DNA from: Zhouia spongiae
GTDB taxonomy: Bacteria; Bacteroidota; Bacteroidia; Flavobacteriales; Flavobacteriaceae
Assembly (NCBI RefSeq): GCF_022760175.1
Contig: NZ_CP094326.1
Coordinates: forward strand, 2,220,804-2,284,803
Reading direction: 5' to 3'
Length of the DNA stretch: 64,000 nucleotides
Under the pieces are notes generated by a model. That model was not told the origin of the DNA. It saw only the letters and a program-made list of their open reading frames with translations, and made no database searches. Made by a program: the position numbers and the translations under genes. How positions within the stretch are numbered: the stretch's first letter is position 1; every line of letters begins with the position of its first letter. This document shows, one piece after another, positions 8,649 through 18,232 of the stretch.

Positions 8649-9152
8649 ATGAAAAAAATATTGATATTTTTTGCAGTTGTTCTCTTTCCGGCACTCTTTT
8701 TTGCTCAAAATGATTGTAAGTGCTGTGCAGATGAGAACAGACAATTTGATTTCTGGATAGGCCATTGGAATGTTTATAATCCTGATGGTGAACTGATAGG
8801 TACAAATAAGATTGAAAAAATCCAAGCCGGATGTGTGTTACAGGAAAGCTGGGAGAGTAATAAAAGTAATTTTACAGGAACCAGTTATAATTATTACAAC
8901 GAAAAGACCAGGCTGTGGGAACAATTATGGCTTGATAATAAGGGAGGTGTCCTTAAGCTTTCCGGAAATAGGCAGGGCAATGAAATGGTATTGAGTTCAA
9001 AGCCAGATAAAAATAATGTAAGTAGTGTGATAAACAGGATAACGTGGACACTTAATAGGGATGGGACGGTAAGACAGCATTGGGAGACCTCCAAAGACAG
9101 TCTTGATTGGAAAACTGTCTTTGACGGTCTGTATAAAAAACAATCCGATTAA
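8649..9152 (+). CDS. Secreted DUF1579-like protein of unknown function
   Basis: A 167-residue protein starting at the ATG at 8649, where a clear Sec signal peptide begins (KK, then a hydrophobic stretch ending near FFAQ). The frame is open upstream to 8595 but that part lacks any signal character. The mature part begins with a CKCC cluster, then FDFWIGHWNVY, a repeated Trp-rich beta pattern and GCVLQESWES. The pattern resembles the small lipocalin-like barrels of DUF1579-type proteins, which have no known reaction. It converges with the next gene, overlapping it by 4 nt. Confidence 0.7.
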   Translation: MKKILIFFAVVLFPALFFAQNDCKCCADENRQFDFWIGHWNVYNPDGELIGTNKIEKIQAGCVLQESWESNKSNFTGTSYNYYNEKTRLWEQLWLDNKGGVLKLSGNRQGNEMVLSSKPDKNNVSSVINRITWTLNRDGTVRQHWETSKDSLDWKTVFDGLYKKQSD

Positions 9153-9847
9153 TCTTGTAAAGCAAATACTTGTTGCAGTACAGCTGTTGATCTTGAAGAA
9201 ACATTTTTTCTGATTTTATTTTCTTCAAAAGCAATCATGGTAAAAACCCCATCCATAGCTTCATTGGTTACATAATCAGGAAGATCAGGGTTAACAGGGG
9301 TGGTTAAAGGAAGAGAGTTGTATTTGTCGATGATCTTGCTCCAGATCTGAGTAGCACCAACATTGTCTAGAGAGCTTTTTATTACGGGGTTGAATTTACC
9401 GTATAACTCGCTGCTTGTTTTGTTTTCGAGATAAAGGGTAGCGGCGTTGTCAGCGCCCAGCAGTATGTTCTTAGCATCGTTGAAAGTCATTTCTTTTACA
9501 GCATCAACGAAAATAGGGGTAGCCTCTTTCACAGCATTTTCAGCGGCACGGTTTAATACTTTTAATCCTTCGTCGGCAAGGCCGGACAATCCTATTTTAC
9601 GTAAAGTGTTATCAACTTTCTGCAGTTCGTCAGGAAGGACGATCTTTACCAGCTCATTTTTAAAAAAACCGTCTTTTTCAGTAAGCCTGGAAACCTGTCT
9701 GTCTATTCCCTGGTTCAAAGCCTCCTTAAGTCCAAGGGCAATTTGATCATTGCTCAAGCCGGTGCCGGGAAGTTGATTGACTACTTGTTGCAGTTCGGCA
9801 CAACTATATGTTGTCAGAAGTAAAAATACAGCGATTAGTTTTTTCAT
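9149..9847 (-). CDS. DUF4197 lipoprotein
   Basis: A 232-residue lipoprotein: the signal peptide ends in TTYSCAE, with Cys16 as the lipidation site. The mature part is nearly all helical (GLKEALNQGIDRQVSRL, NAVKEATPIFVDAVKEMT, FNPVIKSSLDNVGATQIW) and matches DUF4197, common in Bacteroidota and of unknown function. It is probably anchored in the outer or inner membrane facing the periplasm. It converges with the upstream secreted gene and diverges from icmF. Confidence 0.85.
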   Translation of the reverse strand: MKKLIAVFLLLTTYSCAELQQVVNQLPGTGLSNDQIALGLKEALNQGIDRQVSRLTEKDGFFKNELVKIVLPDELQKVDNTLRKIGLSGLADEGLKVLNRAAENAVKEATPIFVDAVKEMTFNDAKNILLGADNAATLYLENKTSSELYGKFNPVIKSSLDNVGATQIWSKIIDKYNSLPLTTPVNPDLPDYVTNEAMDGVFTMIAFEENKIRKNVSSRSTAVLQQVFALQD

Positions 9848-10042
9848 GAGAATTAAGAGTTTTTAAAATGAGGGTCAAAGATAGATAAATCTAAGTTTTG
9901 TCAGGAGCACAAACGGAGCCTCTTTTTAGGGTGTTTAAGAAGGGGATAAAAAAGTTCGGTCGCCCTGTAACGTTTCTGATGTTGTTTTATACCTGTCCGT
10001 TTCTGTAATTGTTAACTAGATTTTAAATAAGGGGGTGTTTTT

Positions 10043-10064
10043 TTGCAATTTCCGTAAATTGCAA
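10043..10064. promoter_or_regulatory. 22-bp perfect palindrome upstream of icmF
   Basis: TTGCAATTT-CCGT-AAATTGCAA is a 9-bp perfect inverted repeat with a 4-nt centre, 26 nt before the icmF start. No T run follows, so it is not a terminator. It looks like an operator, for example for a TetR-type regulator of acyl-CoA metabolism, but no such regulator gene is nearby. Confidence 0.45.
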
Positions 10065-10089
10065 CGTTCTAAAACATATTTTATAACAA

Positions 10090-13000
10090 ATGACACACAC
10101 TAAAAAACCATATCAACCTAAGAATAAAATACGGATTGTAACTGCTGCTTCACTTTTTGACGGGCACGATGCTGCTATTAATGTGATGCGAAGGATCATT
10201 CAGGCTACTGGTGTAGAGGTGATTCATCTTGGGCATGACCGGAGTGTAGAAGAAGTGGTAAATACAGCGATACAGGAAGATGCCAATGCAATAGCAATGA
10301 CATCATATCAGGGTGGCCATAATGAATATTTTAAATATATGTTTGACCTGCTCCGGGAAAAAGGAGCGGGACATATTAAGATATTCGGAGGCGGAGGCGG
10401 TGTAATTCTTCCGGAAGAGATTAAAGAGCTGATGGATTATGGGATTACAAGGATATATGCGCCTGATGATGGTAGAGAAATGGGCTTGCAGGGAATGATT
10501 AATGATCTTATAGAAAAGGCAGATTATCCCATAGGAGATAAATTAAACGGAGAGATCAACAGGCTTGATGAAAAAGATATCAAATCCATAGCCCGATTAA
10601 TTTCATCGGCAGAAAACTTTCCGGATATAGCGAAGGAAACCATAAATGAGATCCATAAAATAAATGAGGATGTAAATATTCCGGTTCTTGGTATAACCGG
10701 TACCGGAGGGGCAGGGAAGTCTTCATTAGTAGACGAATTAGTAAGGAGATTTTTACTCGATTTTCCGGATAGGACGATAGGAATAATTTCTGTTGACCCG
10801 TCTAAAAGAAAAACAGGAGGGGCGCTATTGGGCGACCGGATCAGGATGAATGCGATCAATGACCCCAGGGTTTATATGCGTTCCCTGGCTACCCGGCAAT
10901 CAAATCTGGCATTGTCTAGACATGTGGCAGAAGCTGTAGAGGTATTAAAAGCAGCCAAATACGATCTGATCATTTTGGAAACATCAGGGATCGGGCAAAG
11001 CGATACTGAAATATTAGACCATTCCGATGTATCGCTTTATGTAATGACTCCTGAATTTGGGGCGGCTACACAACTTGAAAAAATAGACATGCTTGATTTT
11101 GCCGATCTGGTGGCAATCAACAAGTTTGATAAAAGAGGTGCGTTGGATGCTATCAGGGATGTTAAAAAGCAGTATCAGAGAAATCATAATCAATGGGAGG
11201 CCAAGGCAGACGACATGCCTGTTTTCGGTACGATCGCTTCTCAGTTTAACGATCCGGGTACCAATACGCTTTACAGGGCTATAATGGATAAGATTGTTGA
11301 AAAAACAAAAGCTGATCTTACTTCCTCTTTCGAGATATCTGAAGAAATGTCCGAAAAGATATTTGTGATTCCGCCAAACCGTACACGTTACCTCTCGGAG
11401 ATTTCGGAAAGCAACAGAAGTTACGATAGCGCCGTAAGAATGCAGGTAGCGGTTGCGCAAAAACTTTACGGCGTCTTTATGACGATAGCCACGGTTTTGG
11501 ATACTAAAGAAATATCCGGACTGTTGCATAAGAACGGGTTGGACGAAGAAGCTATTATAGAAAGATCTGCTGATACTGACCAGAGATTTATAAATCTGTT
11601 GATAGCACAGTTCAACAAAACCAAAATGGATCTCGACCCATATAATTGGGAAGTGATTACAGGCTGGAACCAGAAAGTGAACAGGTACAAAGATCCGGTA
11701 TATTCGTTTAAAGTAAGGGGTAAGGAAATTAAGATCGATACACATACAGAATCGCTTTCGCATACACAAATTCCCAAAGTAGCTCTCCCGAAGTATTCTG
11801 CCTGGGGGGATATTCTGCAATGGGTAATGCAGGAGAATGTTCCTGGTGAATTTCCTTATACATCGGGTTTGTACCCGTTTAAGCGGACCGGAGAAGATCC
11901 TACAAGGATGTTTGCCGGGGAAGGAAGTCCGGAGCGGACCAACCGTCGTTTTCACTACGTAAGTTTAGGAATGCCTGCCAAGCGGTTGTCAACGGCTTTC
12001 GATTCCGTTACGCTTTACGGTAATGACCCGGGCCTGCGACCTGATATTTATGGAAAGATAGGGAATTCAGGAGTTTCGATATGTTGTTTGGATGATGCTA
12101 AGAAACTTTACTCGGGTTTTGACCTGAGTGATCCGCTGACATCGGTAAGTATGACTATAAACGGGCCTGCGCCGATGTTGCTGGGGTTCTTTATGAATGC
12201 AGCCATAGACCAGAATTGTGAAAAGTACATCAAAGCGAATGGGCTTGAAAAGGAAACAGAAGCTAAGATAAAATCAATATATAAGGATAGGGATCTGGAA
12301 AGACCTCAATACAACGGAGCCTTGCCGGAAGGGAATGATGGCCTTGGTTTGATGCTTTTAGGGGTAACAGGCGATGAGGTTTTACCGCCAGAAGTATATA
12401 ATAAAATAAAAGTCGAGACCTTGTCTAAGGTCAGAGGAACTGTACAGGCGGATATACTTAAAGAAGACCAGGCTCAAAATACGTGTATCTTCTCTACCGA
12501 ATTTGCCTTAAGGTTAATGGGGGATGTCCAGGAATATTTTATAGAGCAAAACGTCCGAAATTTTTACTCCGTATCTATATCAGGATATCATATTGCCGAG
12601 GCCGGGGCTAACCCGATAACGCAATTGGCATTTACATTAGCAAACGGATTTACCTATGTAGAGTATTATCTGAGCCGAGGGATGGATATTAATAAATTCG
12701 GCCCGAATCTGTCGTTCTTTTTCTCTAACGGGATCGATCCGGAATATGCGGTCATAGGAAGGGTAGCCCGAAGAATATGGGCAAAGGCCTTAAAGTTGAA
12801 ATATGGAGCTAATGAACGCGCCCAGATGTTGAAGTATCATATTCAGACATCTGGAAGGTCGTTACATGCACAGGAAATAGACTTTAACGATATCCGTACC
12901 ACGTTGCAGGCTCTGTACGCTATTTATGATAATTGTAATTCGCTGCATACCAATGCTTACGATGAGGCTATAACGACCCCGACGGAAGAATCGGTTAGAA

Positions 13001-13533
13001 GGGCCATGGCGATACAGCTGATCATTAATAAAGAGTTGGGGCTGGCTAAGAACGAAAATCCGATTCAGGGTTCGTTTATTATTGAAGAGCTTACCGACCT
13101 GGTGGAAGAAGCTGTATTGGCGGAATTTGACAGGATAACAGAAAGAGGAGGCGTGTTAGGGGCTATGGAAACGATGTACCAACGTTCCAAAATTCAGGAG
13201 GAAAGTTTGTACTATGAAACGCTTAAGCACACCGGGGAGTATCCGATTATCGGAGTTAATACTTTCTTGAGTTCAAAAGGATCGCCTACGGTTACACCGG
13301 CAGAGGTTATCAGGGCAACAGAAAAAGAAAAACAACATCAGATAAAAACGATGGAAGGTTTGCACGCAGCCAGGGGAGATATGGCTGCCAAAGCCTTGAA
13401 AAATGTTCAGGAATCGGCCGTTCAGAATAAGAACATTTTTGAGGAACTGATGGAAGCCAGTAAGGTTTGTTCACTTGGACAAATAACAAAGGCTTTATTT
13501 GAAGTTGGAGGGCAGTACAGAAGGAATATGTAG
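10090..13533 (+). CDS. icmF: Fused B12-dependent acyl-CoA mutase with G-protein chaperone (IcmF type)
   Basis: The 1147-residue protein joins three parts: a B12-binding domain (about 14-150, FDGHDAAIN with His26 as probable cobalt ligand), a MeaI-type GTPase chaperone (about 195-420, Walker [10 protein letters not shown] at 205-212, NKFDKRG), and the acyl-CoA-binding barrel (about 570-1147). IcmF enzymes interconvert isobutyryl-CoA and n-butyryl-CoA. Two specificity positions support this over methylmalonyl-CoA: Phe608 in RMFAGEG where that mutase has Tyr, and Gln796 in EDQAQNT where it has Arg. The chaperone domain gates cofactor loading. It stands alone, with a palindrome upstream. Related branched acyl-CoA substrates cannot be excluded. 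Confidence 0.9.
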   Translation: MTHTKKPYQPKNKIRIVTAASLFDGHDAAINVMRRIIQATGVEVIHLGHDRSVEEVVNTAIQEDANAIAMTSYQGGHNEYFKYMFDLLREKGAGHIKIFGGGGGVILPEEIKELMDYGITRIYAPDDGREMGLQGMINDLIEKADYPIGDKLNGEINRLDEKDIKSIARLISSAENFPDIAKETINEIHKINEDVNIPVLGITGTGGAGKSSLVDELVRRFLLDFPDRTIGIISVDPSKRKTGGALLGDRIRMNAINDPRVYMRSLATRQSNLALSRHVAEAVEVLKAAKYDLIILETSGIGQSDTEILDHSDVSLYVMTPEFGAATQLEKIDMLDFADLVAINKFDKRGALDAIRDVKKQYQRNHNQWEAKADDMPVFGTIASQFNDPGTNTLYRAIMDKIVEKTKADLTSSFEISEEMSEKIFVIPPNRTRYLSEISESNRSYDSAVRMQVAVAQKLYGVFMTIATVLDTKEISGLLHKNGLDEEAIIERSADTDQRFINLLIAQFNKTKMDLDPYNWEVITGWNQKVNRYKDPVYSFKVRGKEIKIDTHTESLSHTQIPKVALPKYSAWGDILQWVMQENVPGEFPYTSGLYPFKRTGEDPTRMFAGEGSPERTNRRFHYVSLGMPAKRLSTAFDSVTLYGNDPGLRPDIYGKIGNSGVSICCLDDAKKLYSGFDLSDPLTSVSMTINGPAPMLLGFFMNAAIDQNCEKYIKANGLEKETEAKIKSIYKDRDLERPQYNGALPEGNDGLGLMLLGVTGDEVLPPEVYNKIKVETLSKVRGTVQADILKEDQAQNTCIFSTEFALRLMGDVQEYFIEQNVRNFYSVSISGYHIAEAGANPITQLAFTLANGFTYVEYYLSRGMDINKFGPNLSFFFSNGIDPEYAVIGRVARRIWAKALKLKYGANERAQMLKYHIQTSGRSLHAQEIDFNDIRTTLQALYAIYDNCNSLHTNAYDEAITTPTEESVRRAMAIQLIINKELGLAKNENPIQGSFIIEELTDLVEEAVLAEFDRITERGGVLGAMETMYQRSKIQEESLYYETLKHTGEYPIIGVNTFLSSKGSPTVTPAEVIRATEKEKQHQIKTMEGLHAARGDMAAKALKNVQESAVQNKNIFEELMEASKVCSLGQITKALFEVGGQYRRNM

Positions 13534-13633
13534 GGCCGCAAAAAAAAATGAATGAGTGAAAAAGGCAGTTTCGGAGGGCTTTTGCTACTGTTTGTCCGTA
13601 ACAACTTAAAAGGTTTCTTGGTACCCGATAATT

Positions 13634-13658
13634 AAAAGAGGCGGGCAAGCCCTTTTTT
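13634..13658 (+). terminator. Weak terminator-like hairpin after icmF
   Basis: AAAAG.GGC / GCC.CTTTT with a short loop and six T, 100 nt after the icmF stop. The stem is interrupted, so the call is tentative. Confidence 0.4.
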
Positions 13659-13758
13659 GTATATCCTTTTTTAAACAGCCAAATCTTGTAAGAAATACAC
13701 TAGATTTTGTGCAATGGAATAATATTTGATGTAATTTTATTCAGAAAATTCCGGTTAC

Positions 13759-15153
13759 ATGAAAAAACAGGTACTTTTTTTTATCAGCGCGTTAGTCTTT
13801 TTTGGTGCAGAAGCCCAGACTTCTAAATATATAAAAGGGGGCGTTCTGGACGCTGTTGAAATAACTTCTTCTTCAACGGAAACTTATGCTTCGTATGTTC
13901 CGGCTAATTATGATGAAAGGAAAAAATGGCCTGTGGTTTATGTTTTCGATCCCAAGGCAGCCGGAGCAGAAGCGATCAAGGGATTTATTTCGGGGGCGGA
14001 AGATTACGGATATGTTGTGATTGCTTCCAATATTGCAAAAAATGGGGATTATCAGACAAACTTCAGGCATATAAGCAGGTTGATGAATGAGGTGAATGAC
14101 CATTTTTCGATTGACCCCAACCGGATCATTTTATCCGGGTTTTCCGGGGCGGCACGGTTGGCAGCAGCATCGGCTGTTCTTTCAAAGAATATATCGGCCG
14201 TTATAGGTTGTGGAGCTTCTTTTGACGTGGGTGGTAGTTATATGCCGGTAAAAAACACCTTTATGTATGTCGGGGTTATAGGAGATGAAGACTTTAATTA
14301 TATAGAAATGCTTGAAGGGGTAAACTACCTTGACATGCGGAAGTTTGATACTGAGCTTATTGTGTTTAAAGGCGGGCATGAGTGGCCGGAGGAAGAATAT
14401 ATATCGAAGGCACTGAGAAGTCTTTCGGTAAAATATATGGCTAAAGGGTTGCAAAAGAGGGACGACGTGCTTTTAGAAAGATATTATCAGGTTGATTATG
14501 AAGAAGCGGACCGGCTATTGAAAAAAGGAGATCTGTTATATAGTTATGATGCTTTTGAAACCATGATCGAAAATTTTAGGTTCTTTAAAGATGTAGATCC
14601 TGTTAAAGATAAATTAAAAGAAATAAAGAGAAGCAATCTGTATAAAGCACAATTGAGCGAGTATAGGAGAATTGTTCAGGCAGAATCTTTATACCGGGAT
14701 GAATACTACTCGTTCTTACCCGGAGATATCGAATTGGGAGACACCCGTAACCTTACTTATTGGTCTGAAGAAATTGAAAAAATCAATGACCTGGCTAACA
14801 GTCCTAAAATGGAGAATAAAAAGATGGCAAAAAGATTGAGAGGTTTGTTGGCAGGTCTGGCAGGTGCTTATGAGAAACAGTTGATTCCTGAAACACATGC
14901 TCAAAATTTATTGTTTGTCAATATTCTATATACAATCCTATTGCCCGAAGAGCCTGCTCCTTACCTTAAAACTGTTCAGTTCGCTACGATGATGGGAAAA
15001 TATGATATGGCCTTGTATTATCTTGAAGATCTCTTGAAGAGCGGCTATAAGAACATTAAAGAGTTAGATAATTTAGAAGGGATAGCCCTGTTACGAATAA
15101 GTACGGAGTATAATGATCTTTTAACTAAATACGATCTGAAGACCAGGTATTGA
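13759..15153 (+). CDS. Secreted alpha/beta-hydrolase with C-terminal helical region
   Basis: The 464-residue protein starts with a Sec signal peptide (about 1-19, ending AEA-Q). Residues about 30-220 form an esterase-like alpha/beta-hydrolase: VPANYDERKKWPVVYVFDP, then the nucleophile elbow GFSGAAR, and FKGGHEWP, whose histidine probably completes the triad. Residues about 230-464 are helical and repeat-like, resembling TPR-type linkers. It is likely exported to the periplasm or outside and cleaves an ester or peptide; the substrate is unknown. It ends exactly where the opposing gene ends (15153/15154). Confidence 0.75.
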   Translation: MKKQVLFFISALVFFGAEAQTSKYIKGGVLDAVEITSSSTETYASYVPANYDERKKWPVVYVFDPKAAGAEAIKGFISGAEDYGYVVIASNIAKNGDYQTNFRHISRLMNEVNDHFSIDPNRIILSGFSGAARLAAASAVLSKNISAVIGCGASFDVGGSYMPVKNTFMYVGVIGDEDFNYIEMLEGVNYLDMRKFDTELIVFKGGHEWPEEEYISKALRSLSVKYMAKGLQKRDDVLLERYYQVDYEEADRLLKKGDLLYSYDAFETMIENFRFFKDVDPVKDKLKEIKRSNLYKAQLSEYRRIVQAESLYRDEYYSFLPGDIELGDTRNLTYWSEEIEKINDLANSPKMENKKMAKRLRGLLAGLAGAYEKQLIPETHAQNLLFVNILYTILLPEEPAPYLKTVQFATMMGKYDMALYYLEDLLKSGYKNIKELDNLEGIALLRISTEYNDLLTKYDLKTRY

Positions 15154-15558
15154 TTATTGATTAAGGAGTTCTTTTTCCCATTTAAATTTTTCTTTAGAGA
15201 AGAGACGGAGCTCTTTCCTGAGTATTCCGATGTAGTCTTTAGATTGAGTGTAGTTGTACTCCAGGTATTCGCAATAAGCATTTAATTTATGAACGGCCTT
15301 TTCCAGTGATCTCAGGTGTTTTCTTTTATTTTGATGTCCTTCGGATGTGTACGACCTAACAATTTTTTGCGAAAGTGACATAGATTCCATTACCAGGCTG
15401 GCAGAATAATTATCTGTTTTTTTTGAGGAATGATGCAGGTGTAAAATAGATTTGTCATTGCCAATGTAATTTGCAATAGCTCTGCTTAGACCAAATATAT
15501 TTAGGGCCTTTTTATATATTTCCTGCTGCGTAATGCTTTTTGAGTTGTAACCTGACAT
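15154..15558 (-). CDS. Small helical protein of unknown function
   Basis: A 134-residue cytoplasmic protein without signal or membrane segment. It is strongly helical, with QQEIYKKALNIFGLSRAIANYI at the start and a long amphipathic C-terminal helix rich in Lys and Glu. The spacing recalls four-helix-bundle proteins of the S23/Avd type, but no motif is decisive. It starts at an ATG preceded by an AT-rich region shared with the divergent Lrp gene. Confidence 0.6.
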   Translation of the reverse strand: MSGYNSKSITQQEIYKKALNIFGLSRAIANYIGNDKSILHLHHSSKKTDNYSASLVMESMSLSQKIVRSYTSEGHQNKRKHLRSLEKAVHKLNAYCEYLEYNYTQSKDYIGILRKELRLFSKEKFKWEKELLNQ

Positions 15559-15672
15559 AAGTGCCTTGTTTTTATCAAAATTACTATGCTTTGATCGTAT
15601 TTATCCTTAAATTCGAAGGTCTAAAATTAGATTATGTTTAATTTTTAAATAAAAAATGATATAAATATTTAA

Positions 15673-16128
15673 ATGATAAAGGATGATATAAACTGGTCCA
15701 TCCTGATGTTACTTCAGGAGGATGCGAGGCTGTCAAATGCAGAAATCGGCCGGCGTGTGGGGCTTTCTTCCCCGGCTGTAGCGGAGCGAATAAAAAAGAT
15801 GGAAGATTTGGGAATCATCAAAGGTTACAGGGCTGATATAACACATACCACCACAGGGCACAGGTTGAAAGCAATCGTTACATTAAAAGTGTTTACAGGG
15901 AGGTTAAAACCATTTCTTGAAGTAGTGAAGGGGTATAAAGAAGTTATTAATTGCTACAGGATCACCGGAGTGGAAAATATTATTATGGAGGTAATATTGT
16001 ATGATCAGCAACATCTGGAAGAGTTTATAGACCGGGTAATTCAATACGGGGAGACAAAAACGCATATTATATTGTCTAACGTAATCGAAAACCGGCCTAT
16101 ATCTGGTAGAAGAAGGGTGTTAAAGTGA
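15673..16128 (+). CDS. Lrp/AsnC-family transcriptional regulator
   Basis: A 151-residue regulator. Residues about 5-60 are an AsnC-type winged helix (LSNAEIGRRVGLSSPAVAERIKKMEDLGIIKGYRA), and the rest is the RAM ligand-binding fold that binds amino acids and forms dimers or octamers. Its 3' end overlaps the opposing MFS gene by 9 nt. Lrp-type genes often control adjacent amino-acid exporters, which suggests but does not show that it acts on the MFS transporter. Confidence 0.88.
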   Translation: MIKDDINWSILMLLQEDARLSNAEIGRRVGLSSPAVAERIKKMEDLGIIKGYRADITHTTTGHRLKAIVTLKVFTGRLKPFLEVVKGYKEVINCYRITGVENIIMEVILYDQQHLEEFIDRVIQYGETKTHIILSNVIENRPISGRRRVLK

Positions 16129-17364
16129 TTTTAGCTTAACGACCTTTTCTGCTGTTGTCTCTTCTTCCGATCTGATCTTTTTTCTTAAGATGAAGAGTAA
16201 CATACAACACACTATCCCAAGTCCGGTCATGACGTACCAGGTAACTTCAAATCCGAACGATTCTATTAGCTGTAAGCCCGAGTTATGCCCGAAAATATGG
16301 GAAAAAGAAAAGGCAATACTATACAGGGCCATATACTCCCCGGCGTTCCCCTTTTTTGCTCTTTTGAGGGCAAATGCATTTGAAAAAGGAAAAGCTATCA
16401 TTTCACCTATAGTCATGAACAGCATCCCAAAAACAAGGATGCCGACCCATTCGCCCATATTTAATACGAGCATGCTGATGGTTGTCAGAAAAACCCCGAA
16501 TAGCATGTTGGCGATATGAGACCATCCCTTAGTTTCAAAATACTTCACTAATGGCATTTCGAGTAAAAATATAACAAACCCATTCATGCCGAGCAACAGC
16601 CCTATTTCATACTCTGAAAGGCCGTGTACTTTTTCATAAAATATAGGAACCGTAGAAAAGTATTGTAAAAAAATAAAACCAAACAAGCCCATTGCAAAGA
16701 AAAAGATCCAGTAAGGAAAATCGCTGTAAGCAGATTGGGGATCGTCTACAGTTTTAACCTCATCAATGATTCTGGCCTTTTTAGGGTTCAGGATATACAG
16801 GAGTAACAGGCCGGCAAAAAAGCAGGTAATCCCATCTATCCAGAATAGACCTGAATAATCCAAAGTGGTTATAATAATCCCGCCAACAGCCGGTCCTACA
16901 GAAAACCCCAGGTTGATAGCTAAACGGATCAATGTCAGGGATCGCGTTTTGTTTTTTGGTTTGCTGTACGCATTCAATGCTACAAATATGGCAGGCCTGA
17001 ACGTATCTGCTACCAGTATGGTTAAAAACACACCGAAACAGATACTCCAGAAAGATTGATAGAACTGCAAAGAAATAAACATTAAACTAGATAAAATAAG
17101 ACTGCCTGCCATGACCTTGTAATAGCCAATAGTATCTGTCAGTTTCCCGCCCAGCCATGAGCCGACTACAGAGCCAAGCCCAAATGCTGTCATAATCCAC
17201 CCGACATCACCCAGAGTAAAATTCAGGCTTTTGGTCAGATATAAGGAGAGAAAGGGTATCACCATGGTTCCGGCCCTGTTTATAAGTGTGATCAAGGCCA
17301 GCCACCAAACTTCTTTCGATAGACCTTCAAAGGAGGATATGTATCCCTGGTAAATCTTTTTCAT
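16120..17364 (-). CDS. Major facilitator superfamily transporter
   Basis: A 414-residue integral inner-membrane protein with about 12 hydrophobic segments. The MFS A-motif is visible after the second segment (GSWLGGKLTDTIGYYK). The pattern fits drug or metabolite/H+ antiporters. The gene is preceded on its own strand by a promoter, a short ORF and a rho-independent terminator, so its expression may be attenuated. The neighbouring Lrp gene hints at an amino-acid-related substrate, but that is inference. Confidence 0.88.
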   Translation of the reverse strand: MKKIYQGYISSFEGLSKEVWWLALITLINRAGTMVIPFLSLYLTKSLNFTLGDVGWIMTAFGLGSVVGSWLGGKLTDTIGYYKVMAGSLILSSLMFISLQFYQSFWSICFGVFLTILVADTFRPAIFVALNAYSKPKNKTRSLTLIRLAINLGFSVGPAVGGIIITTLDYSGLFWIDGITCFFAGLLLLYILNPKKARIIDEVKTVDDPQSAYSDFPYWIFFFAMGLFGFIFLQYFSTVPIFYEKVHGLSEYEIGLLLGMNGFVIFLLEMPLVKYFETKGWSHIANMLFGVFLTTISMLVLNMGEWVGILVFGMLFMTIGEMIAFPFSNAFALKRAKKGNAGEYMALYSIAFSFSHIFGHNSGLQLIESFGFEVTWYVMTGLGIVCCMLLFILRKKIRSEEETTAEKVVKLKSL

Positions 17365-17390
17365 GGTTCTTTAGTTCTTTTGAGTTAAAT

Positions 17391-17420
17391 AAAAAAAAGC
17401 CCGGCAATTTTGCCGGGCTT
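17391..17420 (-). terminator. Terminator in the leader of the MFS gene (possible attenuator)
   Basis: On the minus strand, AAGCCCGGCAA pairs with TTGCCGGGCTT and is followed by a run of nine T. It lies 27 nt before the MFS start codon and downstream of a promoter-like element. No minus-strand gene other than a 20-codon ORF precedes it, so it sits in the leader and would reduce read-through into the MFS gene. Confidence 0.75.
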
Positions 17421-17453
17421 TCATGTTTTTATAATGAGTTTTTTCAACACAGA

Positions 17454-17516
17454 TCAGCACCGACATATCCATATCGTAGATACACAAGTTTGCTTATATG
17501 TTGAAAAAATCTTCAT
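17454..17516 (-). CDS. Possible 20-codon leader peptide
   Basis: The ORF reads MKIFSTYKQTCVSTIWICRC and stops 34 nt before the terminator hairpin. It begins about 20 nt downstream of the -7 box. The last ten residues hold three Cys and one Trp. The codons TGT CGG TGC near its end can pair imperfectly with the 5' arm of the terminator, giving a possible antiterminator. ORFs this short arise by chance, so it is only a candidate. Confidence 0.3.
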   Translation of the reverse strand: MKIFSTYKQTCVSTIWICRC

Positions 17517-17536
17517 TTTTATGCTTTTGATGTGAA

Positions 17537-17544
17537 CAAAGCTA
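17537..17544 (-). promoter_or_regulatory. -7 element of the MFS leader promoter
   Basis: On the minus strand TAGCTTTG, a perfect TAnnTTTG, 21 nt before the leader-peptide ATG. No clear -33 TTG was found. Confidence 0.45.
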
Positions 17545-17590
17545 AATAAAAAATGTATTCGTTGTACATTTGAATTTGAAAAAAATAAAA

Positions 17591-18232
17591 ATGAGAGCGA
17601 TATTCATTACACTTATGGTTTTGGTTACTGCATGTAAGTCTGATAAGAAGTATCATAATGTGACGGACAGGCCGGATGCGATTTCGGAAGTATCGGATGT
17701 TATAAGTAATATCCGAGAGTTTCAAAAAAAGTTAAACGAAGAATTCCATAATCCGGAAACATCGCCCTTATCGGATAAGGACAGAAGTGGTTTTTCAGGA
17801 CTGGACTTTTTTCCAGTTGATACATCGTATACCGTTACTGCAAAACTGGTTTTTACGCCGGATGCTGAATCATTTTTTATGCCTACGACCACTGATAGGA
17901 AAACGGAGGAAAAACTATATGCCGTAGCTTATTTTAAAGTTAACGGACTTTCATACAGTTTAAATATTTATCAGAGTATGGAGTTGCTCAGGACCGATGA
18001 ATATAAAGATTATCTGTTTCTCCCTTTTGCCGATCAGACCAATGGAAGAACTACATACGGAGGAGGACGGTATATAGACTTAAGGGTTCCTGAGGGTGAT
18101 GAGATTGTGATCGATTTTAACAAGGCGTATAATCCTTATTGTGCTTATAATAAAAAGTATTCGTGTCCCATTGTTCCTAAAGAGAACAGTTTGCCTTTAG
18201 CTGTCATGGCCGGGGTTAAAAAATTTAAGTAA
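17591..18232 (+). CDS. DUF1684 lipoprotein
   Basis: The ATG at 17591 is preferred over a TTG at 17570 because it begins the signal peptide, which ends in VLVTACKS (lipobox, Cys15). The 213-residue protein carries the DUF1684 core: FLPFADQTNGRTTYGGGRYIDL and, near the end, NPYCAYNKKYSCPIVP with an ENSLPL block. The family has no known reaction. Its stop codon lies inside the foot of an intergenic repeat that begins here. Confidence 0.85.
   Translation: MRAIFITLMVLVTACKSDKKYHNVTDRPDAISEVSDVISNIREFQKKLNEEFHNPETSPLSDKDRSGFSGLDFFPVDTSYTVTAKLVFTPDAESFFMPTTTDRKTEEKLYAVAYFKVNGLSYSLNIYQSMELLRTDEYKDYLFLPFADQTNGRTTYGGGRYIDLRVPEGDEIVIDFNKAYNPYCAYNKKYSCPIVPKENSLPLAVMAGVKKFK

Noticed and set aside
11014-11955. 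313-codon minus-strand ORF inside icmF
   Set aside because: Antisense to conserved mutase and GTPase coding sequence, with no start context and a non-protein-like composition.
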